Below, one piece after another: positions 1-13,800 of a stretch of 64,000 nucleotides of DNA. Source of the stretch: Bugula neritina (lineage: Eukaryota; Bryozoa; Gymnolaemata; Cheilostomatida; Bugulidae); contig OZ037768.1 in assembly GCA_964035545.1 (NCBI GenBank), forward strand, positions 19,075,700-19,139,699, given 5' to 3'. The translations under genes were made by a program, and so were the position numbers. Numbering within the stretch: the stretch's first letter is position 1; each line of letters starts with the position of its first letter. Below the pieces are notes generated by a model. It worked only from the letters and a program-made list of their open reading frames with translations, ran no database searches and was not told the origin of the DNA.

Positions 1-3000
1 TCTTGTCTAAAATGCCCATTGAGCCTCGGCTTGGAAAAATGATAATTTATGGATGCATTTTATAGTAAGTGTATTATTAGAACTATAAAATTTGGTGTGA
101 CTTTGGTTAATGTTGCTAGAGCAGTTACAAAGCATTGTCAGTTGGTAACCAAAACACACTGAAGGTAAAACTTTACTTCTATAAATTCAGCCTTCTGTAT
201 TTATTTCCACCAATTTTGCATCAACTCTATTGTGAATAAACTACATGAAATATATATCGATATGCTTATTGAAGCGAACACTAAATCTCCAATTCAAACT
301 CTTTAGTCATATTCAGTGTGCCATAGCTTAGAAGAGTCAAGTTGTAAGTTTGGTGCCCTGGAAATGACTCAGAATATTGACCTGAAAATGTAGTGCTAGT
401 TTTAATAAAAATTCTGAATATTCCTCATGCAGTTTCATTTGTGATAAAAAAATTTGTCTAATTGAATATTTTAAATACATATTTATATTAATACAAAACT
501 AAAGTTTGATTTTTCCATTTCACATATTAGACAAGATATAATTTTGATTGGCTATTATTGGATGAATATATATTCATCCAATAATAGCCATCCTTATTGA
601 TGGAAATTCGAAAAAATAGATAGTTTTAGTTATGTTATTGCTACTGTAACAGTCACTTAAGTCACAGTAGTAAATCTGTGTATTACTGTATTATGTTGAT
701 ATGCTTCAGCAATTGTTTATTTTACTGTATAACTATGATAATCAAGTTTTTATATCTTTTAGCATCTTGATCAGTAACTTGCCCTATGCTCTATCATATC
801 TACTTAGTATAATTTGCTTTTAAGTTTAATTAACAATGTAGACATGTATTTAATATCTCTAAATTTGTGTTTGGAGTTATTTTCCCTGTTTCTTGTTGGA
901 ATAATATTTGTATTTGGTGTTCTAGCGTGGGCGACGCTATGTGCACGGTTGCAGCTAGCACTACTTTTGGCGAAATGTGGCAAATGAATACAGAATATGG
1001 GAGAGGGAGGTTGGGCAGAGTTCACATCAACTTTGCCGGTACCAGATGTAGTGACCATGTAGCATACCTCAATGCTTTCAGTGCCTGGGAGCAAGCTAAG
1101 TTAGTACTAGGTTATGGTTCTGTGTTAGGGCCTGGCCACACACTCGTGAGAATCACACGAAATCGTCTATTTGACACGAAAACACAATCGTACGAGAAAA
1201 TTTGAGGGAATTCAAACGAAATCTTCTTCGTTGGGTGTACACAACGAAGATGATGGACGAAAAATCACAATCAATGATAAACATCATTTGATTGGTCAAT
1301 AGAATTTTAGCAACAGTGATTATTTCATTTCTACCACGTTTCTTTGTTTGGCTATTTTCTGCTGTTTGTATCTCGTGCAAGACTCATTCACGGACTATTT
1401 ATTGACATAACGGTCAATAATGAGAGGACAACTCACGAAAATCGTCACACGAGTTTCGTGTGACGAGCGTGAGGCCAGGCCTTTATTTTTCTAAAGTGCT
1501 CGGCGATGACTCGGTTGGTGTAAAAAATTAGGTGATACACAGTTGATGCAGTCAACTTTATCTCATCAAGACTAGAGTGAGCTGGTTCGTTGACTAGACA
1601 TGTATAAGACAAGTAGACAGTTGACTGTAGAAGTATGTAATGAAGTTAGTGACTTCCTTCTCACATCAGGAGTCATGGAGAGGACAGCGAACTGAGGTTC
1701 TGTGATGACAAGATGCTGTCTCAACCCATTCTAAGGATGACATGTGAGGCCAAAAACCAACTGAGAGTGATTTTGGTCAACTACGGGTTTCCCGAAGAAG
1801 CCCTCATGCCACTCAACTACAGCTACCATGGGCCTGATGCTAAGCTTGATGTGGTAATATTTTGTTTGAGTCTAGTCAATTGACTGGCAGTTTTAACATT
1901 CCATTTATTTCAGATATGAAAATTATTTGGATTCCCGCATAAAATGCTGTATTTTTTAAACTAACACCTTTTATATTTCAAAATTCAAGCAATTGTTCTA
2001 AACAATGCAGTGGCCTTGTATATTTACTGATTTACTAGTACAGGGCAGGAAAATTACAGTTGAGGTTTCTCTCAACACTTTACTATTGTAATGTTGGAAC
2101 CTGGTCATCTGGTGCAGTATCTATAGCGGTATATGTAACAGTATCTGTAACAGTATCTGTAACCCTATCTGATACATTGCGTAGGTGACTGGACTTCTAG
2201 GTATGGGACTATACCCTAACGTCTGCTATCATAAAGAGAAGAGAAAGGTTGTAACTACAGAAGGGAAAGCTGCTCTCGTACACAAATCATCAGTCAACTG
2301 CAGTAACATGCCTGTCAAGTTTCCATCACCATTCTTTGTTTTTGGAGAAAAGGTAAATTATAATATAAATTACATCTGCAGCTATAAGTTTTAGCCTTAG
2401 ATCACTTTTATTAATATTCTAGTGTTTCAAATCAGTCTTGTTATGAAAGTTAAAATGAAAATAAGATTTTGACTAACATTATGTTTTATATAAGTGCACT
2501 TATGGCTATAGGCATGTCGCTCCTTATAGTTATAATGTTAAGATTCTGTATCTAGATAAGGACCAGAGCAGTTTCCTGTAAGCAGATGACCATGATATCC
2601 CCATTGCCCCTCATCTTGTTTGCCTGCCGTTACATCAAAACAGTACCTAGCGATGACTCCCAAGCTGAGAACAAAGCTACTGTTGAATTGGATGGCTGGT
2701 GAGTAATTACTATTGTGATGGTAATATCAAACCCCATATATTATTTTATGCACTAGTGAATTGGTTTACTATTTCTAGTGTTGACCTTTATGTCTTACAG
2801 GATTCCATTGAATGCCCCTGTAGAGACATTAGCTGCCATAGCTGCACTGCGTCCCTCGATGGAAAGTCTTATTGGCAGGATATGTGAAGACCCGGAAACC
2901 GCCCAGGAGCCCTCTGAATCTGACCAGAACCTTCTTGCCATTGTGCGGGGTTTGTGTAAACCTGGTGCTGCTTCTGTAGGAGTGGAGAATGAACAGGATG

Positions 3001-3568
3001 CAGGGGCTGCTGGGTAAGTGCTCTCTACATAATCCTCACCTTACTCAGTTTCTGTGGGATTGCGTTTGTTTGTTTGTTTGTTTGTTTGTTTAGTTGCACA
3101 GTGTTGTTTTGTTGTAGTCAGCCCCCTAGATTAATGGGCATGATGAGGCCACCGAAGATGCCTCGGTTCTCGTATGGTGGAGGTAGAGGAGGATTTGGCA
3201 GCCCTCCCCAGTTTGGTAAGAGGGTAATTCTGTATAGAAATTTTAACATTGCTTTAATTTTCTTGTTTTTCGCAGTTGATAATTTATCAAACCATACGCT
3301 GCATACACTGCACTGTACTTTAACTTTGTTAGGTGCTGGAGAAGGTGGAGGTGTTGCCAGAGGTGGATACAGAGGGGATGGGGGATATAGAGGAAGAGGC
3401 GGATACAGAGGAGATGGTGGATACAGAGGGGATGGTGGATTTAGAGGGAGAGGTGGATATAGTGGAAGAGGTGGATATAGAGGGGGAGGAGGATACAGGG
3501 GTGGTGGTGGTTATGGGGGTAGAGGTGGATATGGAGGAAGAGGGGGATTCAGAGGTGGCTACTATTGA
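1..3568 (+). CDS. DHX9: DHX9/maleless-like DExH-box RNA helicase, C-terminal part (5' end outside window)
   Basis: Exons: 1-64, 926-1099, 1670-1853, 2185-2352, 2556-2698, 2801-3013, 3118-3215, 3333-3568. The phases join without a break into 425 codons ending in TGA. The visible part starts at [11 protein letters not shown], in the winged-helix/ratchet region behind the helicase core. It continues through the OB-fold domain, with [16 protein letters not shown] and SPFFVFGEK, which are hallmark DHX9 blocks. It ends in a tail of about 80 residues made of [10 protein letters not shown] repeats, as in RNA helicase A. The family unwinds RNA and RNA-DNA hybrids in the nucleus, and the RGG tail binds nucleic acid. 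The dsRBDs and helicase motifs I-VI must lie left of the window. The RGG tail is encoded almost entirely by the last exon. Assignment rests on recalled family motifs, which match strongly and in order. Confidence 0.93.
549..590. repeat. 42-bp perfect palindrome in DHX9 intron
   Basis: Two 20-bp arms (549-568 and 571-590) are exact reverse complements around a central TA. In RNA this would be a strong hairpin. It lies in the intron after the first visible exon. It could be a minimal foldback or MITE remnant. Confidence 0.9.
1128..1482. mobile_element. MITE with GGCCTGGCC terminal inverted repeats and TTA target duplications
   Basis: The left end begins GGGCCTGGCCACACACTCGT. The right end, read in reverse, begins AGGCCTGGCCTCACGCTCGT. 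Both ends continue into related CACACGAAA motifs. The element is flanked by TTA at 1125-1127 and 1483-1485. A 355-bp length, terminal inverted repeats and a 3-bp TTA duplication fit a non-autonomous PIF/Harbinger-type element; that superfamily is inferred. There is no coding capacity. It sits in a DHX9 intron, 28 bp after a donor site. Confidence 0.75.
2114..2175. repeat. Short tandem repeat of AGTATCTGTAAC units
   Basis: About five imperfect 12-bp units (AGTATCTGTAAC and variants) end 10 bp before the acceptor of the DHX9 exon at 2185. Confidence 0.7.
3064..3091. repeat. (GTTT)n microsatellite before a DHX9 acceptor
   Basis: Seven GTTT units lie 26 bp upstream of the exon starting at 3118. 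They supply part of the T-rich tract of the acceptor. Confidence 0.9.
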
Positions 3569-3593
3569 CAATTAATATTGTTGATTTCTTGTA

Positions 3594-3621
3594 AATAAAG
3601 TAATATAACTTGTAAAATAAA
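3594..3621 (+). terminator. Polyadenylation signals of the DHX9-like gene
   Basis: AATAAA at 3594-3599 and again at 3616-3621, 26 and 48 bases after the stop codon, on the gene strand. Confidence 0.75.
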
Positions 3622-5013
3622 AGTATGAGAAATATACAAAACAAATTTATATTACATTAGTGGTTGCAATTCATCAGAAGGATGCTTTAGATATGATAAA
3701 ATATGATTCAATAGTATATTAGAAAGTGCAGTGTTATTTTTAATTTATGCTTCTTTCAATTTCATTAGCTGTGTGCATGCATGCATTTGTGTGTAATGGT
3801 GAAGTACAACCACATTGTGATCTTGAGGTTATAACAAATATAACATTATATTGCTACTGTGACAAGAGAGGATAACTAACAAGTATGCACTATGCAGGCA
3901 CATTTAGAAAAGCCAGCAAATCAAAGCCAACAGAACATCGTGAGCTTTCTAGTTTGAAGTAACACTCTGTATTAGTAGACTGGGAGGAGCATTTAGCAGG
4001 CCTGGGGCAGCCATGTTCTGGCTGACAAAGATATCCTACAGCGGCTGTCTGTAGGCAAAGTTTTACCACATCTCAGTAATGAGTGGTTTATAGTTTCACC
4101 ATCATTGCTACAGTTTGTGCTATTTACATAATGCAAGGTTCTGTTACAAAATCACTCTAATTTAGACTTTGTGTGTTTGGACTGATCCAAAGTTTTATCA
4201 TTTAAACTGTTCTTAGCCTCTTATTTCATTCTAGTTGTTGGATAGCTTAATTCACAATGCAATATATCTTGAATAATATTAAATAATATATTATAATGCC
4301 ATCAAAAAAGTTATTCAAGGAACATTTTGTATTTAAAACAATACTGGAATGCACATGATTCGAAAGTAGAAATATACACATGTCTTTACAAAATATCAAC
4401 AACAAAAAATTTGACGTGCTACTATTTTAGAATAGTGCAACTATTTATGAAAAATTAATTGCTTATGTTTAAAAAATATACAAGTAGGTATAAATGGAAT
4501 ACAATGACCACCTTGTTCAAAGTTATAGCAGGGCAATGAAGGGTGGAAGGTAGATGAAATGCCTGGTGTCTAAAAGTAATAATTTTATTTTTTCTGTTGA
4601 TATTAATTCAATTCACAGTTAGTCTTTGTTTCAAGTTATTTGGTTGACCTACCGATCGGGTGCACTTATATAATAAGCTTTTTCATTCCATCAGTATTGA
4701 CTCTTGTTTTTAGGCAGCTGAATTAGCACCAGTTTGTAGCAATTGTTCTTCTTAATTTTCGTGTAAACTGAAACAATAGAAGAAAGAAGTCGGACTCTTT
4801 GAAACAAATCTATCAGAAAGATTTGCTAAAGCTTCAAGTCATATATGTATATATTCACTGAGCCACTGATATGCTGCCTGCTAAACCACAGGCAGCTCTT
4901 TGATAATGAAATGCAGTTTGATTTGATAGCTGAGCTATTAATTGTAAAATAATACCTCAACAAAGCTTGTAACAAAATTCAAAGTTTATATAAAAAACAA
5001 ATTGATAGAAAAG
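3622..5013. other. Intergenic region between DHX9-like gene and RGS22
   Basis: No open frame or exon-like segment is supported here. It is AT-rich with no strong repeat. A TATATAAAA stretch at 4987-4995 lies just before the proposed RGS22 start codon, too close to be a convincing TATA box. The RGS22 promoter is presumably in this interval. Confidence 0.6.
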
Positions 5014-8000
5014 ATGTTGGCTAGCAGCAGCGTGCACGATTTCAAACAAAGAAACGGTCTCCTTTGGAACGCAACGCTGGGTGAGTACAGTTCAACCAAG
5101 GACTTGTAACCTACCACACGCAGATTAGTCAGCTTCTTTTACCTGCTCATAAGTTGACATCTCCTTTCAGTGATTCTATTCTGTCTTCTGAATAAATGCC
5201 GTAATGAATACTGTTGCTGGACGCCTAGTCTTTAAAATAGGTAAAGCTGAATCAAAGTTGTCTGCTCAACAAATACGTTGCAGCTTTTTTAATAATTGTT
5301 CCATGTGCCAATTTTACATTTTTACTTTATAAATAACCTAATTGGCGTTTTAGTCTGAGTCTAAAAATCTAAAAGTAGGTAATACTCTTAGTGCAAAAGT
5401 ATAATGTGGCATATTTATATGCCGCTGTACCAATTCTATAAATGATTTTATATGTACTTGAGATTTTAGTCTGTCTTGAAGTAATGGCCTACTCTTAGTG
5501 TAAAAGTATATTGTGCCATTTTTGTAAACTGATGTTTTTACTCGGTGTACCATGTACTCTAATATGTTATCCAGAATTTTGGGGTACTACTATAGTTATA
5601 TTATTAGGAAGTGTATATGCTAAGCTCTATTGCATCTGTATATTTTTTGAAGGAGATATACATAAAACACTATTTAAAAGGTTATACCCATCGAAGGCTA
5701 TTTGAACTAGCCATTCAAACTTATTGGATTGTATTAGAGCATGTATTGTATTGTTTGCTATAATCATTCAATGTGTTGAATTGTAATTATCTAAAGTAAA
5801 TAGCAACGCTGCAGCTCAGTTTCCTAACTAATTCCAAGTTTGTAACTCTATAACTACTACAAGTGTTTCCTAGAACTGCAGCTGTGTACACTTCACAATG
5901 TGACTAGGTGCAGTATAACTGAAAAATTGAGAAAAGTCTGCGTTCTAGATTAGAAATGTAGCAAACAAAGTTATGTTCTAAGAAAAATTTCAACCTGCAC
6001 CCCAAACCAAAAAAATTTATTAAGAAAATTGAAGAACTTAGACTATTTTAATTTTTCTACTACTGCACCTAAAGGTTTATATTTGCACGCAAAAAATTTG
6101 TTCAAATTTGCATTGGATTTTACATTGTATAGCCAATAAATCTGTTGGCAAATAACACCTCCTGCGTTAGAGGGTTGTCATCAACTTCTAGTGGTGCCAG
6201 AAAGTTGTAGACATGATGCTTCTGCATATTTTCATATTCAATACATGCGACTACAGCTAATAAATAGTCTAAGAATGTATTGCTTTGGAATGTCTATCTA
6301 AAAATAGTTAGCAATTAGCTAAACAAAATTGTTTGCATGGCCATTGGCAGTCAACCAACCCAAGTTTATATTTGCAATAGCAATAATTAAGCATCTTTTA
6401 AAGTTTTCAAATTATTAGTAAAAGTTTCTGTGGCTCAAACCTGCTATTGGCAGCTCAAGCTCTATTTTAATTTGAAATTGATGAGGTCAACTAAATAGAC
6501 ACAGTGAAAGATAAATTTAATTTAATTTAAGTTATTAATTTTTATTTACAGAACCTCCAAATCATATTGACCCAAGGGACCTAGTAAGTAACACATTATA
6601 TTTATATTGTATGTGTTGGTGTGCTCAGATTCAATGTAATTCATTTCATCTATTTATGGTATGTTATATCAAGACTAAGCAATCATTGATTCGTGATAAT
6701 ATGCAGGCTGCTATCAGAGTTATCGATGAAATGGTACTTAGTAGCTAAGCACTGCTATTCATTTAAATTAGTTAACTATACAAACATTAAATGGCAGTCT
6801 CCACGTACAATAGAATGCCATTCTGCCAGCTCACCTGTACTTTGCGTTGTAAAATTATAATATAAGTTGTAAGGATTATAAAGCACTGCTAAGGGTGTGA
6901 GCTTAAACTTAGATCTGTTGAGTATTACTTGACATTTAAATATTAATATGGCTGATGCTGAGATCGGGACTAAAAACTAACCCTATTAAGTAATGCTATC
7001 ATGGCACAGTCTAGATCAATTCGTTTGGTGAGAAACTTTATAATAATATTTTATGCTAATTTAAAAAAGTGACAATTGCATAAATTTGCTTTTCACTGTG
7101 TTTTGAACAGTAATTAAAGGAGGAAGAAAATAAACAAGAATTTTCATGTTTAAAACACTTTACTTTTAAAACTGGTTAAGCATGCTAGATTTGATCAGTT
7201 TTACTACCTTTAACCAGTTTCAGCAACAAAACATAGATGCCCATCTTTCAGTTCTTATTTTTTATTACGTATTCAATTACAGTAGTGTTAATAATAATAA
7301 ACTTCAAGTAAGCATTTGTATATGCTTTTTCATTCAGCTCTTGCTGATAGATCTAGGATTAGCTACTCTTAGTGACTAAATAAATGGTACTTCGTGTTAT
7401 AACAGCTAATAGCTATTTCATTGTTTATTTACGTGCAATAGCGTACATGTATTAGATCTTTACATTAACTAGCCTTTTGGAGGAATAAAAAATGCAATGC
7501 TGAATTTTCATACTTGAAGACTTTGTTATATTAAATATATTAAACTTGCGATGGGCTGCAATTAAAGTATTCAACGGTTTATTGGCAGTTTACCAATGTT
7601 TTGTGTTTATATGTGTACAAGATTTTGCATGTAATTGCTGTTTGAAATAGGTTGTACTCTACACATACACACACATAATAGAAAACAGTCAGAAATAGCA
7701 TTAGAATAAATAAAACCAGGTTTTTATAAATTGCTGTCTATTTTTTTCAGGAGGACGTTTTAGCAACAGATGAGCTATTTTTAAATTACTTCAACGAGTT
7801 TCTAGCACTTCCGGTAAGTTGATAACATCTTTTATTATTTTTGGCGTAGCATTTTCTATCTTTTCAATAATTTTTTCACCTGTTTTTTTGCGAAGTTGGT
7901 ACGTATATTTTCGGCACTCTTGAACTATCCTTTACAGTAATAAGTCACCTGGTATGGCATAGCATTATTCTTACATTTTATAAAAGATCACAAAATATAA

Positions 8001-10848
8001 GTTATATAATAAAATAATATTTTGAGAAGCTAAATGGGTGAATGAAGTTTGTTTAATATCTTGTACAAGTGCTGCAATGCTCATACAGGAAGTGCAATTG
8101 TCATTTACTAATTATAGTCAAAGGCGGACAGTAGGAAATGATATAATAGACTACACACATTAATCAATAACCTTATTGTATATATTGTAAAGACTGAAGG
8201 TGCTACTATATTTAGAGCCAGTGAATATTGGCACAGGCCTGTCTGATTTATAGACTGTCTACTCATAATTTGCCTAAAATCTGCACCTTTGTGAACACAC
8301 CTGATGGTTAAGGACTTTAAGTGGGCTCATGACTTGAGTCTAAGTAGCACAAATTCTCTGCTTGACATCATCACTGGCCCTGCTGGGATTAGAACCTGCA
8401 GTCTAGCGTGCCATAGGCTATAGCTGTAACCTCTATAGTCTTAAGGCCACCACTGTTCCTCTTTTAGCTATCTAAAGTAAATCCTTATGTTAACAGTTAT
8501 AGTAAGGGGTAAAAATGTAGTCTTGAGAATTATATTTTATTGTTAATTAAAGTTTGTAAAAGCTCTATGCTGAGTGAGAATTATATTTCATTGATTATTA
8601 TGGAAATTATAAACCTCAAGAATTCTCACCTATATAATTGGTAACATAACGGAAAGAATAGTTAATGCTGCATCCACAGAAACACTAAAATTTAAATGTT
8701 TTCTTCCCGTTACTTTATTTTGAAAAATGACCACGATATGCACGGCTATGGTATGTAAAAATGTTTTCATTAACAAGTTGAGCCAGCAAACAAAGGCTCT
8801 CTGTTATTAGAGTTATCTTCCCTTTCTTACTATCTACACAATAAAAAGCAAGGTGAATTTGTTATGCTGTTTTGCAATGCTTTGATCTTACTGCTTAATT
8901 TTATATTGTATTGAAAGCTGGTGCAAGCTGTTTAAAATTCAGTATTACATAGTATTTTGATGTTGAGTCACTATTTTGTAGCTATTTTTACTGTAAGTTA
9001 AACTTGGCTCAAATATGTTTCAAGATCAAAATAGCCAAATTCTCTCAATCCCCGAAAGACAAATTTTAACTTTGACCTTCACTCTATACACATAGCCTAA
9101 GTGTTTCACACACACACACACACGCACACATATATATATAGAGTTGTGTTTGCATGCAGACGTTCCCTGAAGCTCTTTTCTTCAACAAGAACACGGGCTG
9201 GTTTGAGATTGTGGATGGAGCAAAGCAAAAGCTGTCCAAAAAGATAAAAGCAGCTGCCAGAGCTTCCCAGAAGCAGCCTAAAATCTATAAAGCTGTTAGA
9301 CAACACAGTTTTGCTAATCTCCCAGTAATACCTCTAGAAGATGAAGTAGACTTGGGTCCTGAGGAGATAGACACCAGCCTAACAATTACCGTTGGTTCAC
9401 TGCTATTACTTTTATATATATTATGGTTGTAGGGTATTACATTGCTAATATCCAACAATTTTGCAATGAAAAGATTTTATTCTCAATTTTTAGCAGTCTA
9501 CTTATATTTGTTAGAACACAATTATTACCAATTGGACAACTACTACATATGCTATGGCTTATAGAACCGTAGCTTCATACAAAACATTAATGCAAAAATA
9601 ATTATTTAGGCATATCTAGTTATTAAGGAATAGTTTCTGCTAAATATGCAGGTTTTACCTGCAAGAACTATAGGGCGTTGTTCATTTTGTTGTAATTTGT
9701 CTCTATATGTATAATATTGCAAAAACAATACCTGCAGGAAATACAACCTTTTTAAATTAATTACTTTAGTTGGTTGAAATCACTGCAGCTACTTAACAGC
9801 TTGCATGACTAACAAAAGTTGTAAGTAATTTTGTTATATGTTTTATACCCTCAAGCAAGGTCAAGTAATCAGTTGAGCTAAAATTAAAAAATCAGTCCAA
9901 GGAGCTGCAAGCTAAACATGAGCTAAAGTTACTATTCTATTGCAGTGATGAAGCAATAAGATTTTTAAGATTGACCTGCTTTCCGATTGCTGTGAAAAGA
10001 GTTTCAATGGTTATCATATAGGCATATCCATATTTTCTGAAACTGTGTGCAATTTAACAGTTTCTAGAGTTTAGTTGGGATTATTTAAAACTGGCATAGA
10101 TCAAACCATGAAATATAAAACAATGCCCTAGCTGTCATGGTTTTATCTAATAGAATAAATTTTTTAGCAGCGATACACTAAACATTTACATTATTTTCAG
10201 TAGTTGGCAGCAAAGAATTCATTTGCTCTAGCTTAAAGAGATGCCTAAAAATATATAATTCAGAGTTGATTTTGAATAGATTACTATGATGCGCTATTCC
10301 TAACTTGGACTGCTTTATATGCCTATCTGCTTGCCTAGAATATAATTTATACGAGTTAATATCTACAGTCTCTCTATTATAGAACCTTTGAAGCCTATTT
10401 TTAGATTACTATCTTCTAGTGCCATATTTTTATTTTTTTAGACTTTAAATAAAGAGCAAGGTTTGAGGTGGATTAAAGATCATAGGTTTCCTGCCTTCCT
10501 ACAAAGTGATCTTTATATAGAATATAGACTCGCCAAAATACTGTCTCAGGTAATATTATTGCCCCATACATTGGAAGACATTACAATGATACACTATAGT
10601 TTTTATTGGCACATTAAATGCATTCATCAATTAACTGTTCTCAGTATTGCTCACTATTTTCAATTTCATTACGTCTTGTGTGTGCGTGTGTGTGCGTGTG
10701 TGTGCGTGTGTGTGCGTGTGTGTGCGTGTGTGTGCGTGTGTGTGCGTGTGTGCGCGTGTGTGCGCGTGTGTGTGCGTGTGTGTGCGTGTGTGTGCGTGTG
10801 TGTGCGTGTGTGTGCGTGTGTGCGCGTGTGTGTGCGTGTGTGTGCGTG

Positions 10849-10887
<39 letters not shown>

Positions 10888-13800
10888 AGATATAATAATT
10901 ATAGACTATAGACAATTTTTTTGTAAATAAAAAAACTACTATTTAGCTTGGTATGTTATTTGGCAAGTAAAATAATCAAAGCACGCCAAGTAAAAGATTC
11001 AACTAGACTGCTTCTATATACACATGTACCTATACGTACATAAATGCATGCATATAATAGACATAAATAAACCACTGTTCTATTTATAGACTAATGACAC
11101 AGACGGAGAAAAGAAAAGCAATGTGCCCATCCAACTGGACTACACACCTCATCCAATCAAGATCAGACCTGGTGATATTGTGGAGGAGGAATCAGAAGAT
11201 GATTCTGAACAGCTTCTCAAGAATATGTGAGGGCTTTACACTCTCATTGCTCTTAAAGTTTAATACTACAATACTGTTATATTATATAAATACAATAGTT
11301 GTATTCTGGTACACTGACTATAGATGCAGATGATATCTTTTGAAATATTACTAGCAGCCGGCTAATTTAGAGCAGAGTTTTGGGACTATTTACTCACGAC
11401 TAAAAATATACACAATGGCATCTCTTTAACAATGCAGTGCTTGTATTTTATTCTCTACCTTGGGGAGGTGTGTCTGTATTACTTCAATAGGTGTGTCTGT
11501 ATTACATCAACAGGTGTGTCTGTATTACATCAGCAAGTGTGTCTGTATTACATCAACAGGTGTGTCTGTATTACATCAGCAAGTGTGCTTGTATTACATC
11601 ATCAGGTGTGTCTGTATTACATCAACAAGTGTGTATATATTACTTCAACAGGTGTGTCTGTATGGGTGAAGCTCATCCTACAGAAACGGAAGCATTTCTG
11701 AGCAAAGCCAGGTTGCTGGAGGGAACTACAACTACTGGTATTACAACTCAATCCCGTCCCATTTCCAGTCTAATCACACCAACCAGTGACCTCGGAAGGT
11801 TTGTTTATTCAAGTTACAATCCAAATATTCAACTTTGGATGGCCAAAAAGTTTCAATTTTTTTGTTGTGTGGGAAATAATTGTTGTGCTGCATTTGCATG
11901 TGTTTTCAATAAGCATTTAAAAAGTTAGTAATCATTAGTATTATATTATATGCTTACTAGTTTGGAGTTCTTTTCAACTTATACCACGGCATCTTTGTTA
12001 AAGTGATAAAAATTAAGAAACTAATCTTCTCTATGAAATCAACATCACCCTGTGGTAGTCATGCTAAACTTTCATTTAATTTCAGTAGCACAGATGAAGA
12101 AATATCATCTAGACTCTTCACCCCAAAGAAAGTGAAATCCGTAACTCCTAGACCTAACGATGTTGTGTGTCACACCACAGAACTTACAGCCAGGCCAGGT
12201 CTGTACTAAATCTTTCGTAGCTTACTTAAACTTTTAGATGCAGGTGTTACCATGTGATGTATATCATTTGACCAACTATATCATCTTTCTTGAAAATGCA
12301 GACAATGAGTTTAGAAACAGTACGATTTTACTAATTAGGTATATTAAGACATTTTCTTTTCTATTGGTGCTACTAAACATGCTCATTAATATAATGTTTT
12401 ATCTTCTTTAACTTGAAAATTTTTACTTTTGGATACAAAACAATTACATCAAACCACTTAATAAATAGCTTTGTGAAAAGTCTCATGCAGAAGTTTCCAG
12501 ATCTCAACTTGTAATTTTTCACTTATTGTTAGTTAAGCAGTATTCCTATTTACTGTTGTTTGTAATAGATGTAGAAGAACCAGCATGGAAGAACACTACA
12601 GGAGCGCAGGTGTATGTCACCCCTGTTGTGGGAAATGAAGATGGTGTGCATCAGGCTACATACCTTGAGGAACTTGAGCGTCTTGCCGCCGAATCTACTC
12701 TCACCAATCAAGCCACTCATCCATCTGAGGACCCAGAAGTAACTGGAGATCTTGTCTTCCAGTCAGTAGATGAGGTGAGTAAAGCTTAATAACCAAAGGG
12801 TTTGCTTAGAACAGCAAAGCTAACACCTCTCCTAAACTGTTATTATCAAAACCTCTGTAGTCCCTGTGGTGTAAGCCAGAGGTCTCGAACTCGAATCCCA
12901 GTGAGCCAAAAGTGTTTAGATAAACATTAGAGGTTACAGTTGAACTATTGCAGTAAAGTTTTATCATTGACTATAATAATCATCAAATTGATTCTTTGTG
13001 GGTCATACAGATAATAATATGTTTATATATTGTCATATTTAACCCTTGATTAACTTATATGTCTATGCTTTATTGTACCAATATTTGCTAAAGCAGCTTT
13101 TACAAATGTTGGCTTTGGTGTCTGAAGTAGCTTTATAGTAGACCTCAGCCCAGTTTCTCTAAGCTTGCAGCTGATATTTCTAAAACTGCAGGACTAATAA
13201 TTGTAGCTAGAAAAAATAAGTCCGAAATGCATTTTTAACTCTTGAAACTTTAGAAACTAATACACAAGTTCATTCAACATAGAACAAAAAATATAATTTG
13301 TACTTTTTACCCAATCTAAAATTCTATATAACTATTCTTTATTTATATTTATTAGATGTCATCTGTGATAGCCGGAACTGTGCTGAAATATATGCTAGCA
13401 GAGTTTAACCACAGTCAGCCTGAGGTCTATGCTCATCACAAGGCAGTTAGGGACTTGGTGGGAGAGCCCACACTGAGAGATTATTCTCTCATTGAAATAG
13501 ATAATGCTTCTTGTGAAAGAGTTTTGGAGTCGTCTCAGCCAACCAACACGCAGGTACACATAGTAATCACTGTTTTATGTTTAATAAGTTCCTAGTATTC
13601 TAATTTGCATTAGTTGAACTTTCAATTTTCTAGTTATTGCTTTTCTACATTTTTAAGAATTATTTTTGCTGATGCACATTGTCACAGAGCTGGTATACAG
13701 TGTAACTGTTATTTTTGAAGTACCTGTTTGAAAATATTGTAATGTTTCATTCAGAATTAAAAATGAGATGAGATTATAACCATTTGTTATAGAGTTGTGT

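Noticed and set aside
3329-3575. Open frames overlapping the DHX9 RGG exon on both strands
   Set aside because: They are shadows of the GGA/GGT-rich RGG coding repeat. The sense frame continues the exon phase and encodes RGGY repeats.
10463-10930. Three Cys/Val-rich open frames across the GTGTGTGC array
   Set aside because: They are products of the microsatellite. Only 10442-10549 is a real exon here.
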